Shown here piece by piece: positions 1 through 8,779 of a stretch of 64,000 nt of DNA (positions are counted from its first letter, which is position 1; each line of letters begins with the position of its first letter). Source of the DNA: Planctomycetota bacterium (GTDB lineage: Bacteria > Planctomycetota > Planctomycetia > Pirellulales > Pirellulaceae); the NCBI GenBank assembly GCA_029259935.1, contig JAJDEH010000382.1, positions 48,025-112,024 on the forward strand. Reading direction: 5' to 3'. The notes below the pieces were generated by a model. That model was not told the origin of the DNA, searched no databases, and saw nothing but the letters and a program-made list of their open reading frames with translations. Both the position numbers and the translations under genes were made by a program.

Positions 1-275
1 TCCGCGCTTTCGTTGGCCAGCAGTTGCATGCCGAGGCAGATTCCCAGCAGCGGCTTCTTTTCATCGACGGCATGGTGGCGGATGGGATCGATGAACCCTC
101 GTTGGTGCAATTGTTGCATGCCGTCGCCGAAAGCTCCGACGCCGGGCAGAATCAGGGCGGTCGCTTGTTCAATCGGCCGTGGTTGATCGGTGACCCGCAC
201 CTCGCAACCGACGCGCGCGAAGGCGCGGCGCACCGAATCGAGATTTCCCACGCCTAAATCGATCATCACAATCAT
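1..275 (-). CDS. hisH: HisH-type glutamine amidotransferase, N-terminal part (cut by left edge)
   Basis: The 91 visible residues read as class I glutamine amidotransferase HisH: an N-terminal VMIDLGVGNLDSV strand-loop, LPGVGAFGDGM, and the nucleophile elbow GICLGMQLL with Cys80. HisH hydrolyses glutamine and passes ammonia to a HisF partner. The ATG at 273-275 is chosen because AAAGGA lies about 10 nt upstream. The gene is last in the visible minus-strand glycan operon, 72 bp after the DUF4910 gene. A hisH/hisF pair next to a WbpG-type sugar amidotransferase is known in O-antigen loci, where it feeds amidination of an acetamido sugar, so a role outside histidine synthesis is more likely here. 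The His and Glu of the triad lie beyond the window, and hisF is not visible. Confidence 0.88.
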   Translation of the reverse strand, partial: MIVMIDLGVGNLDSVRRAFARVGCEVRVTDQPRPIEQATALILPGVGAFGDGMQQLHQRGFIDPIRHHAVDEKKPLLGICLGMQLLANESA

Positions 276-347
276 GGAGTCGCATGTCCTTTCGTAAGTC
301 GGCCCTCCGAGGCCGGCCATCGACGACTTCGGAGAGCAGTCGTACAT

Positions 348-1766
348 TCAAGCTGCTCTGACAGCCGGTTTGATCCTGGAAATCGGCGGCCGCTCGACGA
401 CCGATCTTTCCAAGTCAACCAAACCCTTGGCTTCGAAACGCTTGACGTAATTCCGCAGCCGATCAAACGGCAAGTCGTGCTTCTCGGCAACGTCGAGCAA
501 TGTAATCGTTCCGTCAAAGTAGCGAAACAGAGAATCGAGCAGGTGCCCCCACTTCTCCGAGTCTGCCTCAAGGTCCTTTTTCACCGCCGGGTCTTCGCGT
601 TCGAGGTACAAGTCGTACTCGGGGTTGGAAAGGCAGATCAAGCCGTTGAAGCGGCGGTGCATGCTAGCATTGTCTTCGAGAATCTCGACCGCCTTTTGCA
701 GCACACGGAAGAACTCGTTCACCTTGTCGACATTCAGCGACTCGGCGGTATCGAGATTAGTGTGGTACTGGGGAAACGGATCGAATTGATCGATACAGCG
801 AGTGGCTTCGACGAAGGGGACTTCGTAGCCAGGCGCTTCCCAAACCGTTTCATCATTTCCGGCTCCGCATCGCCACGGAACGTCGACATACGCTTGGCTG
901 TGATGCCGAGCGGCGTGGCGCAGTGCCCGGTCGATCGGCTGATTGCCTAAGAACGTCGATGCCAGTTTGATTGGGGCATCGACGCCGGTCATCTCCACGA
1001 ACACACCGCCGCACAGCCGGTTCAGTTCCTCGGTGGGCAAGTCTCGCAGATAGAACACAGTGCCCAAATGCTCGGGGCCAAAGACCAGGCGATAAGAATA
1101 GAAATTATCCCGCTCCGCCAGCCACTGCACGAGCCGAATCAACGTGGCAACTCCCACAAAACCGTCGTTGGCCATGTGTGGATGACAGGTGTGGGCGTTG
1201 AAGACAATCGTGCGATCGGACTTGCCCGGCAAATCATGGACGCCGACCAGCATCTCGCTTGGTTCGTAGATGGTCTCCAAGTCGATCTGATAATCTCCCG
1301 GACCCAGCGTGTCGTAAACCGTTCGCGGAATGCAAAACGCCCACTCCGCCTGCCAAGGCCGATACTGCCACATGCAGTGAAAAACATGAGCCTCGGCCAG
1401 CTTGGGATGAGTCACCAGCCGGGGCTGCAGCTCTTCCCAGCTCAACCGCCCATGAAACGACTTGGAATAGTAACCGACAGCCAGTGGATTGCACGTTCCG
1501 ACAAAGACCGTGCGGCCGTCCTTCGAAATCGTGGCCCGCTCGACGCGCCAGTCTTGCGGCACCGTCCAGCCGTTGTAAGTTTGCCCTGAAGGGTAGCGAT
1601 GCAGCCGCAATGGCACTTCCCGGCCAATCCGCGCGAAAAGCTGTTCGTTCGAAGACGACACGACGCTGGAAGGAATCTCACAAAGGTCCCGGGTCAGCGA
1701 CACGATGCCTGGTAAGTCACGGTTCTGAAAGTCACCGTCTGGCAAGTCATGGTGGTCGGTGGTCAT
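348..1766 (-). CDS. DUF4910 / M28-like aminopeptidase-domain protein with C-terminal winged helix
   Basis: 472 residues that match the DUF4910/DUF2172 family found in polysaccharide clusters. The core resembles an M28 metallopeptidase: AHTCHPHMANDG places His192, His195 and Asp201 as likely zinc ligands, GPEHLGT places Glu232, and YHTNLDT places His335. The last 80 or so residues (TLLDVAEKHDLPFDRLRNYV) look like a winged-helix domain, also usual for the family. There is no signal peptide, so it is probably cytoplasmic. It follows the sulfotransferase gene by 20 bp and precedes hisH by 72 bp. The substrate is unknown; the family association is with glycan assembly, so a deacylase or hydrolase acting on a sugar intermediate is possible. 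The ATG at 1766 is the first codon in frame. Confidence 0.82.
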   Translation of the reverse strand: MTTDHHDLPDGDFQNRDLPGIVSLTRDLCEIPSSVVSSSNEQLFARIGREVPLRLHRYPSGQTYNGWTVPQDWRVERATISKDGRTVFVGTCNPLAVGYYSKSFHGRLSWEELQPRLVTHPKLAEAHVFHCMWQYRPWQAEWAFCIPRTVYDTLGPGDYQIDLETIYEPSEMLVGVHDLPGKSDRTIVFNAHTCHPHMANDGFVGVATLIRLVQWLAERDNFYSYRLVFGPEHLGTVFYLRDLPTEELNRLCGGVFVEMTGVDAPIKLASTFLGNQPIDRALRHAARHHSQAYVDVPWRCGAGNDETVWEAPGYEVPFVEATRCIDQFDPFPQYHTNLDTAESLNVDKVNEFFRVLQKAVEILEDNASMHRRFNGLICLSNPEYDLYLEREDPAVKKDLEADSEKWGHLLDSLFRYFDGTITLLDVAEKHDLPFDRLRNYVKRFEAKGLVDLERSVVERPPISRIKPAVRAA

Positions 1767-1786
1767 GAAATTCCGTTCTGTATTAC

Positions 1787-3016
1787 CTATGCGACTTTGG
1801 ATTGGCCACGGCTGGCGCGCAATTGTTGGAACACTTCAGGGAATAGAAAAGCCTGGCGCACCAGCCTGGCACCATCATTTCCCAGGTCTTGCGTGAGCAA
1901 AGCGCGGCGGAAGATCTCGTGACCGTAGTCCTTGCCTGCGTTGCCCAAATCGGATCGCCAACTGACCGCTTTCCGATTGTCGCGATTCATTGCCGCCAGA
2001 ATTTCCTCGTTGGACGTATCCGCTTCGCCACATGCGTCGTATCCAAGCAACTCCATTTCGGGGCCGCAGACGAGTTCCACCAGTTTCGTAATGCCTGGCG
2101 TCAACACGTCTCGCCAACGGTCGACGCTCGATTCGGTGATCGCCGGCGACTGATTCTCGTAACTGCTGTTTCGCTGCCAGGTCTTTCCTGTTGCGACATC
2201 ACAAAAACGGTTCGCATCGATCATCTGTTCGTCGTAATCGACATCCAGAAAGCGACACAGCCGCTTCGCGCAAGCCACCGGATTTTCGACCAGTTGTTCA
2301 TAGGTCAACAGATGCACTCGCGAGCGGATCGACGCTGTCTCGCGGAAGCGAATCCAAAAGGCGACGTACTTTCGCCAATGCCGGGCATAAGAAAGCACAT
2401 GGCCCGCTTGTGACGGGTCGCGCTCGGCGACTCCGATGCTGGACGCCACAATCGCCCGCGGATCGCGCAGCAGCACGATCAACTTCGCGGTTGGAAAAGC
2501 GGCAGCCAGAGCCGTAAAGAACTCGATGTTCCACACTTCTTTCGTTCCGGCCCATCTTGTTTCGTGATGGCCGCGTGCTTTGGCAATCGCTTGCAGGCTT
2601 TGATTGAACCACTCTTCGTAAGTTGATCCGTTCAGAGTTTGCACGCAGGGAACCACGTCCGGACTCTCGTGACTTGCTCGGTGGCAAATGCTCTCGATCA
2701 GCGAGGTTCGCTCCCGTTGATCGAATCCAACCCGCGAATCACCTGCCTGGATACAGTCCATCATGCGAATGCGCTGGTCCGCGAAGTAATAATCTTGCAG
2801 CGGCAGTGATGGATCAAATCCGTTCTCGGTGCCCTTTGCGTGCCGCATGATCGCATTTCGTAGCGAGCGATACAGAGGAAAGTAGACATCCGATGCCAGC
2901 GCGATCTGCCCGTGTGCATTAAGGATTTGCGCTAACAGCGTACTGCCGCCTCGGGCGGGGCTAGTGACAAAGAGTGGCGAGTACGACTCCAGCATGGATT
3001 TTTCCTCGTACCCCAT
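1787..3016 (-). CDS. sulfotransferase family protein (Sulfotransfer_3-like)
   Basis: About 409 residues. The N-terminus has a 5'-phosphosulfate-binding loop of the form FVTSPARGGSTLLAQIL, and a second motif KLIVLLRDPRAIVASS fits the 3'-phosphate-binding loop of PAPS-dependent sulfotransferases. The likely reaction is transfer of sulfate from PAPS to a hydroxyl of the glycan made by this operon. The ATG at 3016 is preferred; it overlaps the methyltransferase stop by one base (TGATG). A GTG one codon upstream would give a 4-bp overlap instead. Both arrangements imply translational coupling. There is no signal peptide, which fits a cytoplasmic modification step before export. The exact acceptor cannot be read from sequence. 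Confidence 0.85.
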   Translation of the reverse strand: MGYEEKSMLESYSPLFVTSPARGGSTLLAQILNAHGQIALASDVYFPLYRSLRNAIMRHAKGTENGFDPSLPLQDYYFADQRIRMMDCIQAGDSRVGFDQRERTSLIESICHRASHESPDVVPCVQTLNGSTYEEWFNQSLQAIAKARGHHETRWAGTKEVWNIEFFTALAAAFPTAKLIVLLRDPRAIVASSIGVAERDPSQAGHVLSYARHWRKYVAFWIRFRETASIRSRVHLLTYEQLVENPVACAKRLCRFLDVDYDEQMIDANRFCDVATGKTWQRNSSYENQSPAITESSVDRWRDVLTPGITKLVELVCGPEMELLGYDACGEADTSNEEILAAMNRDNRKAVSWRSDLGNAGKDYGHEIFRRALLTQDLGNDGARLVRQAFLFPEVFQQLRASRGQSKVA

Positions 3017-4176
3017 CACGAAGAGCAGGGCACGGCGGCGATGATGATATCGTCACACAAACGGCCCGCATCGAGCGACGACTGCAAGGCGGGCAGCAGT
3101 GGCGCAAGTCGCTCAAGCATGGATGAGTCATCCATTTTGAGCGCGAATTGAACGAGCATCTCGTAAGCGTCCATGCCGAAGTACCACGCCGCCACCGGGC
3201 GAAAGCCGCAAAGGTGCAACAGGGTGGCCAGCGACTGATCGCTGAAACAATTCACATGGCTGGTCGGATCCATGTGACGAGCGATTGTTTCGTGGCACTG
3301 TTTTTGTATCGCACTGCCCATACAGTCGAAGCGAGGAACTTCGACCACCAACATGCCATCGGTCGGATGCAGGCGACGACGGGCGGCCTGAAGAAATGCG
3401 CGGGGATCGGGTGTGTATTCCAATAGGCCCCACATGGTGAGCAAGTCGCAGTCGCCGGCGTGATTGTTCGCTTCTAGAAAATTGGCCGCGTTGAGCTGAA
3501 TGTCAAATGCTTGTTGGGCGAAGGATCGCGACGCGGCGCAGATCTCGTAGCCGTTGGCGTCGATGCCCGCGCGGCGGCACACCTCGACAAAATGGCCACC
3601 GCCAGCACCAACATCCACGGCTCGCGCAACGCGGCCTTCCCGATGCCGGCGGTACGTATCGATCACCCATTCAAGTTTTGGCTGGACGATTTGCTTCAGT
3701 CGAATTTCCGTCGAGCCATCGTCGGTGTAGGTGGCCGCATGTTCGGCGGAGCCGGCAAACTCATCCGTTAGCTCGTCCGTGTCGGGCTGAGTCGACACGA
3801 ACACATGACCGCACGTTTGGCAGCGGCCGTAGGCAATATCAAACGCCTCGAACACTTGTTCCGCATCCGCCGTCGAGTGATCGCAACACGGACACCGGTC
3901 GATCAAACGCTTCTTACGATCGGCCGCGTACAGTTTGTTCGCGGACTTGGCCAAGAACGCGGCGTAGTCGCGAACTTCGTCGAGCGACGTGCCTTTGAGG
4001 CCGACCACATCAAGCGGCTTGCCGACTCGGACATTAACCTCGAATGACGAAACGACTTCATCGCCATCGAGACAATTCCATGTCTCGGTCTGATGTTCGC
4101 GGCCGCTTGGTGCCAGTGAGCAGGTGCGCGTCCAAGAAAGTCTGGTCGCAACGGGTTCGGATACAACGGTCGCCAT
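3016..4176 (-). CDS. SAM-dependent methyltransferase with N-terminal zinc-binding motif
   Basis: 386 residues. A CPCC...CQTC pair of knuckles in the N-terminal third is a probable zinc ribbon, followed by a class I Rossmann methyltransferase core with VDVGAGGGHFVEV as the SAM-binding motif I and a Methyltransf_23-like continuation. This zinc-ribbon plus methyltransferase layout is common in deoxysugar and glycan clusters, where C- or O-methylation of a nucleotide sugar is typical. ATG at 4176 is chosen over the TTG two codons upstream because GGAG lies 8 nt before it. The gene is 12 bp after the 132-aa hypothetical gene and overlaps the sulfotransferase gene. Target sugar unknown. Confidence 0.85.
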   Translation of the reverse strand: MATVVSEPVATRLSWTRTCSLAPSGREHQTETWNCLDGDEVVSSFEVNVRVGKPLDVVGLKGTSLDEVRDYAAFLAKSANKLYAADRKKRLIDRCPCCDHSTADAEQVFEAFDIAYGRCQTCGHVFVSTQPDTDELTDEFAGSAEHAATYTDDGSTEIRLKQIVQPKLEWVIDTYRRHREGRVARAVDVGAGGGHFVEVCRRAGIDANGYEICAASRSFAQQAFDIQLNAANFLEANNHAGDCDLLTMWGLLEYTPDPRAFLQAARRRLHPTDGMLVVEVPRFDCMGSAIQKQCHETIARHMDPTSHVNCFSDQSLATLLHLCGFRPVAAWYFGMDAYEMLVQFALKMDDSSMLERLAPLLPALQSSLDAGRLCDDIIIAAVPCSS

Positions 4177-4188
4177 GTTCAAACTCCG

Positions 4189-4587
4189 TTACGCGGCCGA
4201 GGAAGACGACGAATCGCCCAGCTTGGCGGCCAAACTCTCCAGCGTGTCTTGATCGTCTAGCCACATGCAAACGGTCAGACCCTCATCGTTGAGATATTCT
4301 TGAAACGGTTCCTCGCGACCCTGCTCGACAAGCATCACGAAGAACTGATTGAGCCGGTTACGGACCAGAGCCGTTCGAAATCCAAACTTTTGTAACCGGC
4401 CGTTGATCGAGGGCGTGGCATAGAAGCCCCAGTTCTTTCGCGCCACGTCGTACTCGGCGCCCGTTTCGGTCTTCAGCGTAACTTGCTCGTCGGGCTCGAG
4501 TTCGATATGCGCGCAGTCTTTCATGACGACAGGCGGGCCGAAGCCGACTGTGAATTCACGCGGCGGTTCGTTCTTCTCTATTTTCAT
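4189..4587 (-). CDS. unrecognised 132-aa protein in the glycan operon
   Basis: The reading frame is open further upstream, but the first sensible start is ATG at 4587, giving 132 residues and a 32-bp overlap with the end of the N-acetyl-sugar amidotransferase gene. It has no signal peptide or membrane segment. The middle is basic and mixed alpha/beta in character (ARKNWGFYATPSINGRL, FGFRTALVRNRLNQFFVM), and the tail ends in a serine run. Its position between the amidotransferase and the methyltransferase on the same strand supports a role in the same pathway, perhaps as an accessory subunit. I do not recognise the family, so no function is assigned. Confidence 0.7.
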   Translation of the reverse strand: MKIEKNEPPREFTVGFGPPVVMKDCAHIELEPDEQVTLKTETGAEYDVARKNWGFYATPSINGRLQKFGFRTALVRNRLNQFFVMLVEQGREEPFQEYLNDEGLTVCMWLDDQDTLESLAAKLGDSSSSSAA

Positions 4588-5722
4588 ACCACTGGCCGTT
4601 TTCTGATTTCCAATTCCAATCGTCGACCAGGAATCCTTCGATGTTCCAATGTCCCGTCGATCGGTTCCAAACATCGTGATTACGAAACCGCTCGGCGATT
4701 TCATAGAAGTGCGTCCTGGTGATGTCCAGGAAGCCGCATAGTTGGGCAATGTCTTCGTGAGGCGTTTGCGGTCCGGTGCGGCGAACGATGTCGATCGCCT
4801 GGTCGCGAGTCATGCGGCCGTTGCGAATTTCGAGGCTCAGGTTATCGAACAGCCGCGTGAAGCCAAACTTGTACCACTTCAGCCAGTGATGGATCGAAAT
4901 GAAATCATCGTCGATGTCGGCGAAGTTGTAGTAGCCCGTTTTCGGACCCTGCTGTCGAACTTGAAAACCGTTTTGCACGGCCGCCGTCAGGCTTGTTTCA
5001 GGATCCCACGGAAAGTAGTAGCCTAGAAAAACGGCCAGCACGTCTGCCTGCTGAAGCTCAGTTTCACTAGGACCGAAGTAAGCGGTTAGCTCTTGCTCGC
5101 TCAGGTTGTCAGCCACCCAATCCCGAGCCGTTGTTCCGTGCGTGACGCCGTATTTGCGCAGCCAATCGTCGTCAAGCTGAAAGCCCTTGCGTTCATCCTC
5201 GGTGCCGCCGTATTCGAAGGCCGAGTTCTCACCCCACACGACCAGCGGGATTTCGAACCTCACGGCGATCTTCAACGGAATGTTGAACAGCGCCATGTGC
5301 ATCGGAATCGCCGTCGAGCCGAACTTGCAATACGATTGATAGAGAAACTTTCGCTCGACCTCGGGGCTGATCTGGTAATCGACATGGTCGACGCCCAGAC
5401 CAACGAGGTTGTCGAGATTCTGTTGGCCCAGCAAACTGCGGGCCGGCGTCTTCCAGGTGACGGCCAGCGGTTTCAGGCCATATTCCAAGCACTTGATGAC
5501 TTGCCAGGTGCTATCCTTGCCGCCGCTGACGGGGATCACACAATCGTAGCCCTTGCCGCGTGAGCGGGCATTATCGACGACGTCGCGAAACGCTTGCTCG
5601 CGGCCCGTCCAATCGATATTGGGTTTGCTGTCGTGCGACGCGCAGGCGTTGCAGAGGCCCTCCGCGTCCAGTTCGAGGCTGGGGCGCGTGTCGGGCAGGA
5701 TGCATCGGTTGCAATAGTTCAT
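4556..5722 (-). CDS. N-acetyl sugar amidotransferase (WbpG/PseA family)
   Basis: 388 residues. Two N-terminal Cys pairs (C4/C7 and C24/C27) form a probable zinc site, followed by the PP-loop SGGKDS at residues 66-71, which binds ATP and adenylates the substrate. The downstream block VWGENSAFEYGG is typical of the family. These enzymes convert an N-acetyl group on a nucleotide sugar to an acetamidino group using ammonia supplied by a HisH/HisF-like pair; HisH is in fact encoded downstream in this operon. ATG at 5722 overlaps the upstream asparagine-synthase stop by 4 bp (ATGA), so the two are translationally coupled. The exact sugar (pseudaminic, legionaminic or 2,3-diacetamido type) cannot be told from this gene alone. 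Confidence 0.92.
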   Translation of the reverse strand: MNYCNRCILPDTRPSLELDAEGLCNACASHDSKPNIDWTGREQAFRDVVDNARSRGKGYDCVIPVSGGKDSTWQVIKCLEYGLKPLAVTWKTPARSLLGQQNLDNLVGLGVDHVDYQISPEVERKFLYQSYCKFGSTAIPMHMALFNIPLKIAVRFEIPLVVWGENSAFEYGGTEDERKGFQLDDDWLRKYGVTHGTTARDWVADNLSEQELTAYFGPSETELQQADVLAVFLGYYFPWDPETSLTAAVQNGFQVRQQGPKTGYYNFADIDDDFISIHHWLKWYKFGFTRLFDNLSLEIRNGRMTRDQAIDIVRRTGPQTPHEDIAQLCGFLDITRTHFYEIAERFRNHDVWNRSTGHWNIEGFLVDDWNWKSENGQWYENREERTAA

Positions 5723-7626
5723 GCGGCACTCTTGGCGTCTGAGGAGGAGGAAACATCGATGTTCAAACTTGGCGCGTCGAGCGATATGACGCCAGCAGCT
5801 TGTTCTTCCAGAAACATCTTGGTGGTCAAAAAGTAGAACAAGAACTTGCTTTCGCTATTGGGCAGTTGCGGCTGATTCATGAGGTCTTCGATCGTTTCGC
5901 GCCGCACGTGGTCAAAGATCGGGCTCTTATCCAGCAGGCAAGATCGAACCTCGGGATCGTTGACATCCAGGTACGAAAAAATCGGCGCGTTGAAACCGAC
6001 CTTGCGAGGGTTGTCCAAAACACAATCGGGCACGATTCCTCGCATGGCGTCACGCAGCACGATTTTGGCGAACCCGTCGCGAATCAGATGGGGCGTCGGA
6101 ATGCTGTAGCAAAACTCGAATAGATCGCGGTCCAAAAACGGCGACCGATTCTCGATCGAAAAATACATCGCGTTCAAATCGTCTTCGTGCAAAATGACCG
6201 GCGTGGCTTCGTGGAACAACTCGTTCAGCATCCGGTTCCGCAACAAGTGAGGCGTGTAGGCCGTTTCTTGAAACGGCTCGTGCCACGGCTGCGTTAGGCG
6301 CTGGGCGAACTCATCGGCGTTCAAATAGGCGTGATCGCGGAAATTCGGATTGTCGACAAACAGTCGCGGGTTTTGCAGATGCGGGTTGCGGACCAGCGGC
6401 TTAACGGTCGCTTCCCATGAAGATTTGGCCTGTTCGTAAAGCTCGGTGTTTTCGTAAATCTCGCCCAGATACAGCAGGTGATGATCGAAATAGCCGGTGA
6501 ACAATTCATCAGCCGACGTCCCGCTGACCGAAATTCGATAGCCGTGATCCGCCACGGCTTGCATCAACAGCCAATGAGCGAAATAGGTGATCGTGTAGAC
6601 CGGCGCGTCATGCTGACGAACCAGCGTTCGCAGCTTCGGTAGAAAGTCGGCCGTGTCGACCGGGATGTTTGTGTGCCGAATGCCCAACTCGGCCACCGAT
6701 TGTTCGATCGTGTCTTGTTCTTCGTACCGCGAGTCGGTGTTGGCGATCGTGAATCCATGCACGTCGTAATCAAAGACGTTCTTGGCGATGCTGATCAGCG
6801 AGTTGGAATCGACGCCGCCGCTCATGCAAAACGCAATCGGCACATCGGCCCTCAAGCGGATGTCGACCGATCGAATGAGCCGCTCCCGGGCACCTTCGAC
6901 TGCATCTTTGTACGTCATGTGATCATTGATCTGGCACCGTGGCTGCCAATATTTCGATGGCTGCTCGCGTCCTTGCTGGTCGATGGAAAGCAGCGATCCC
7001 GGAGCCAATTCCGAAAGCCCTTCAAAGAACGAGTCGCCCGGCCGCTTATACAGCGACTTGTAGCCGTTGACTAAAAACCGATGCAGGTGTTGGACGTTTA
7101 GATCGAGGTTACGTCCCAGCAGGGTCGCAATGAATTTGACTTCCGAGGCGAAGTAGAGGTCGTCGCCATTGCGGTAAACGTAGAGTGGTTTTTCTCCGAA
7201 CCGGTCGCGGCAGAGCGTCAACTCGTGACTCGATTCGTCATAGACGGCAAACGACCACATCCCCTCGGCCCGGTCGAGTACGTCCCAGCCGAATTCTTGA
7301 ATCGCGGCCAGCAACACTTCGGTGTCGGATTGCGTCACGAACGGATATTTCTGGCTCTCCAATTCCCGTCGCAGTTCCCGATAATTGTACAGCTCGCCGT
7401 TGAAGGCGATCGACTTGGAACCGATGGTAAACGGTTGATGCGCCCGAGGATCGAGATCAATGATGCTCAGACGGCTGTGCAGCATGCAGCACTGGCGACC
7501 GCCCGGCGTGGCCCAATGGCGATACTGCTGATGGTCCGGTCCGCGGCGGCTCATCAGCTTCAAGCAGCGATCAATACGACCGGGCTCAAGCGCTCGGTTG
7601 CCGAAATATCCAGCGATTCCGCACAT
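5719..7626 (-). CDS. asnB: asparagine synthase (glutamine-hydrolysing) family amidotransferase
   Basis: 635 residues. It begins MCGIAGYFG with Cys2 as the N-terminal nucleophile of a class II glutaminase, has SRRGPDH in the glutamine-binding region, and carries the C-terminal synthetase PP-loop MSGGVDSNS at about residue 270. The general reaction is ATP-dependent amidation of a carboxylate with glutamine nitrogen. In surface-polysaccharide loci such AsnB-like proteins often amidate a uronic acid or amino-acid substituent rather than aspartate; that is inferred here from context. It starts at ATG 7626, 21 bp after the epimerase gene, and its stop overlaps the next gene's start. Length is normal for the family. 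Confidence 0.93.
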   Translation of the reverse strand: MCGIAGYFGNRALEPGRIDRCLKLMSRRGPDHQQYRHWATPGGRQCCMLHSRLSIIDLDPRAHQPFTIGSKSIAFNGELYNYRELRRELESQKYPFVTQSDTEVLLAAIQEFGWDVLDRAEGMWSFAVYDESSHELTLCRDRFGEKPLYVYRNGDDLYFASEVKFIATLLGRNLDLNVQHLHRFLVNGYKSLYKRPGDSFFEGLSELAPGSLLSIDQQGREQPSKYWQPRCQINDHMTYKDAVEGARERLIRSVDIRLRADVPIAFCMSGGVDSNSLISIAKNVFDYDVHGFTIANTDSRYEEQDTIEQSVAELGIRHTNIPVDTADFLPKLRTLVRQHDAPVYTITYFAHWLLMQAVADHGYRISVSGTSADELFTGYFDHHLLYLGEIYENTELYEQAKSSWEATVKPLVRNPHLQNPRLFVDNPNFRDHAYLNADEFAQRLTQPWHEPFQETAYTPHLLRNRMLNELFHEATPVILHEDDLNAMYFSIENRSPFLDRDLFEFCYSIPTPHLIRDGFAKIVLRDAMRGIVPDCVLDNPRKVGFNAPIFSYLDVNDPEVRSCLLDKSPIFDHVRRETIEDLMNQPQLPNSESKFLFYFLTTKMFLEEQAAGVISLDAPSLNIDVSSSSDAKSAA

Positions 7627-7647
7627 AGGTTTTCCGTCGAAAGAGGA

Positions 7648-8712
7648 TCAGGCGACCGCGACACGGCGTGCATCGAAGCCATGGCCGCGATACCATTCCA
7701 CGCACTTGGGAATTCCGTCTTCCAGTTGATGCGCCGGCGAATAGCCCAGCAAGTCTTGGGCTTTCTGTGTACTGAGCGTGCCACGGAACGGTCGCAGTTT
7801 GTCGCGTTCGATATGCTGCACTTCGATGTCCGGACAGTATTCACGCACTACATCAACTAGCTCGCTAATGGTCCGTGCGTTGCCGCAGGTCAGATTGAAG
7901 ATCTCGTTGCGGGCCGCAGGGCACTCCATCGTCTGGCAGATGCCATGCACCAAATCATCGACATACGTGAAATCGATCGACTCGCAACCGTCGCCGTCAA
8001 TCGTGAGCGGTTTGCCGGCAAGTGCGTTTTCCAAAAAAATCTGGCTGACTCGGCGGCTCACGCAGCGCGGGCCGTACAACGCCGACGGACGGATGATCGT
8101 ATACGGAATATCGAACACCTGCTGGTAGGCAATCACGATCTTCTCGCCGCTCAGCTTCAACGCGCCGTAGATACCGATCGGATTGAGCGGATGTTCTTCG
8201 TCGATTTGTTCCGATTGAAAGTTGCCGTAAACCATACTGGACGAAAAATAGACGAAGTGCTCGACGCCATTGCGCGAGCAGTCCAAGGCGTTTTCCAGTG
8301 TCCGAAAGCTGTGATCGAAGGTGCTGTACGGATCTTTGTTCGACCGATTCGCGTGGGCCACGGCGGCCAGTTGCACGACGGTTTGAGGTTGGCACTCGGA
8401 AATCGCCTGGCCTAGCTTCCAGTAATCCCGAGCGTCGATCGTGTGCAGCTTGACGCCCGCTTCGCGAAGCAGTTCGAGCCTCTCGTACAGCATCTTCAGG
8501 TACAGATCGCGATGAGGCAGATTTTCCTGCGAGGCAACATGAATTAGATGATTGACTTGCAGCCCGTCGATGACATGGACGTCGGCTCCGCGCGAGGCAA
8601 GTTCCAGCGCCAGATGATGGCCGATAAAGCCAGCGCCGCCGACCAATGCGATGCGACGGTCTTTTAGCACGTCGTGAAAAGGAATCGTGCTGACCGAGTA
8701 TTGATCCGTCAT
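7648..8712 (-). CDS. NAD-dependent epimerase/dehydratase (extended SDR)
   Basis: 354 residues. The N-terminal NAD-binding motif is GGAGFIGHH, and the catalytic elements SSSMVYG and YGALK give the Ser/Tyr-x3-Lys set of extended short-chain dehydrogenases. Such enzymes epimerise, dehydrate or reduce nucleotide sugars. It lies between the aminotransferase (67 bp upstream) and the asparagine-synthase gene (21 bp downstream) on the same strand. The likely role is making the sugar that is later aminated or amidinated by its neighbours. The substrate is not predictable from sequence by eye. The ATG at 8712 is the only sensible start before the Rossmann motif. Confidence 0.92.
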   Translation of the reverse strand: MTDQYSVSTIPFHDVLKDRRIALVGGAGFIGHHLALELASRGADVHVIDGLQVNHLIHVASQENLPHRDLYLKMLYERLELLREAGVKLHTIDARDYWKLGQAISECQPQTVVQLAAVAHANRSNKDPYSTFDHSFRTLENALDCSRNGVEHFVYFSSSMVYGNFQSEQIDEEHPLNPIGIYGALKLSGEKIVIAYQQVFDIPYTIIRPSALYGPRCVSRRVSQIFLENALAGKPLTIDGDGCESIDFTYVDDLVHGICQTMECPAARNEIFNLTCGNARTISELVDVVREYCPDIEVQHIERDKLRPFRGTLSTQKAQDLLGYSPAHQLEDGIPKCVEWYRGHGFDARRVAVA

Positions 8713-8779
8713 GAATTCGTCTCCATGGATTAGCTGACACGGCCTGTTTGCCGATTTTCGTTCTTCAACGCGCGGCCCG

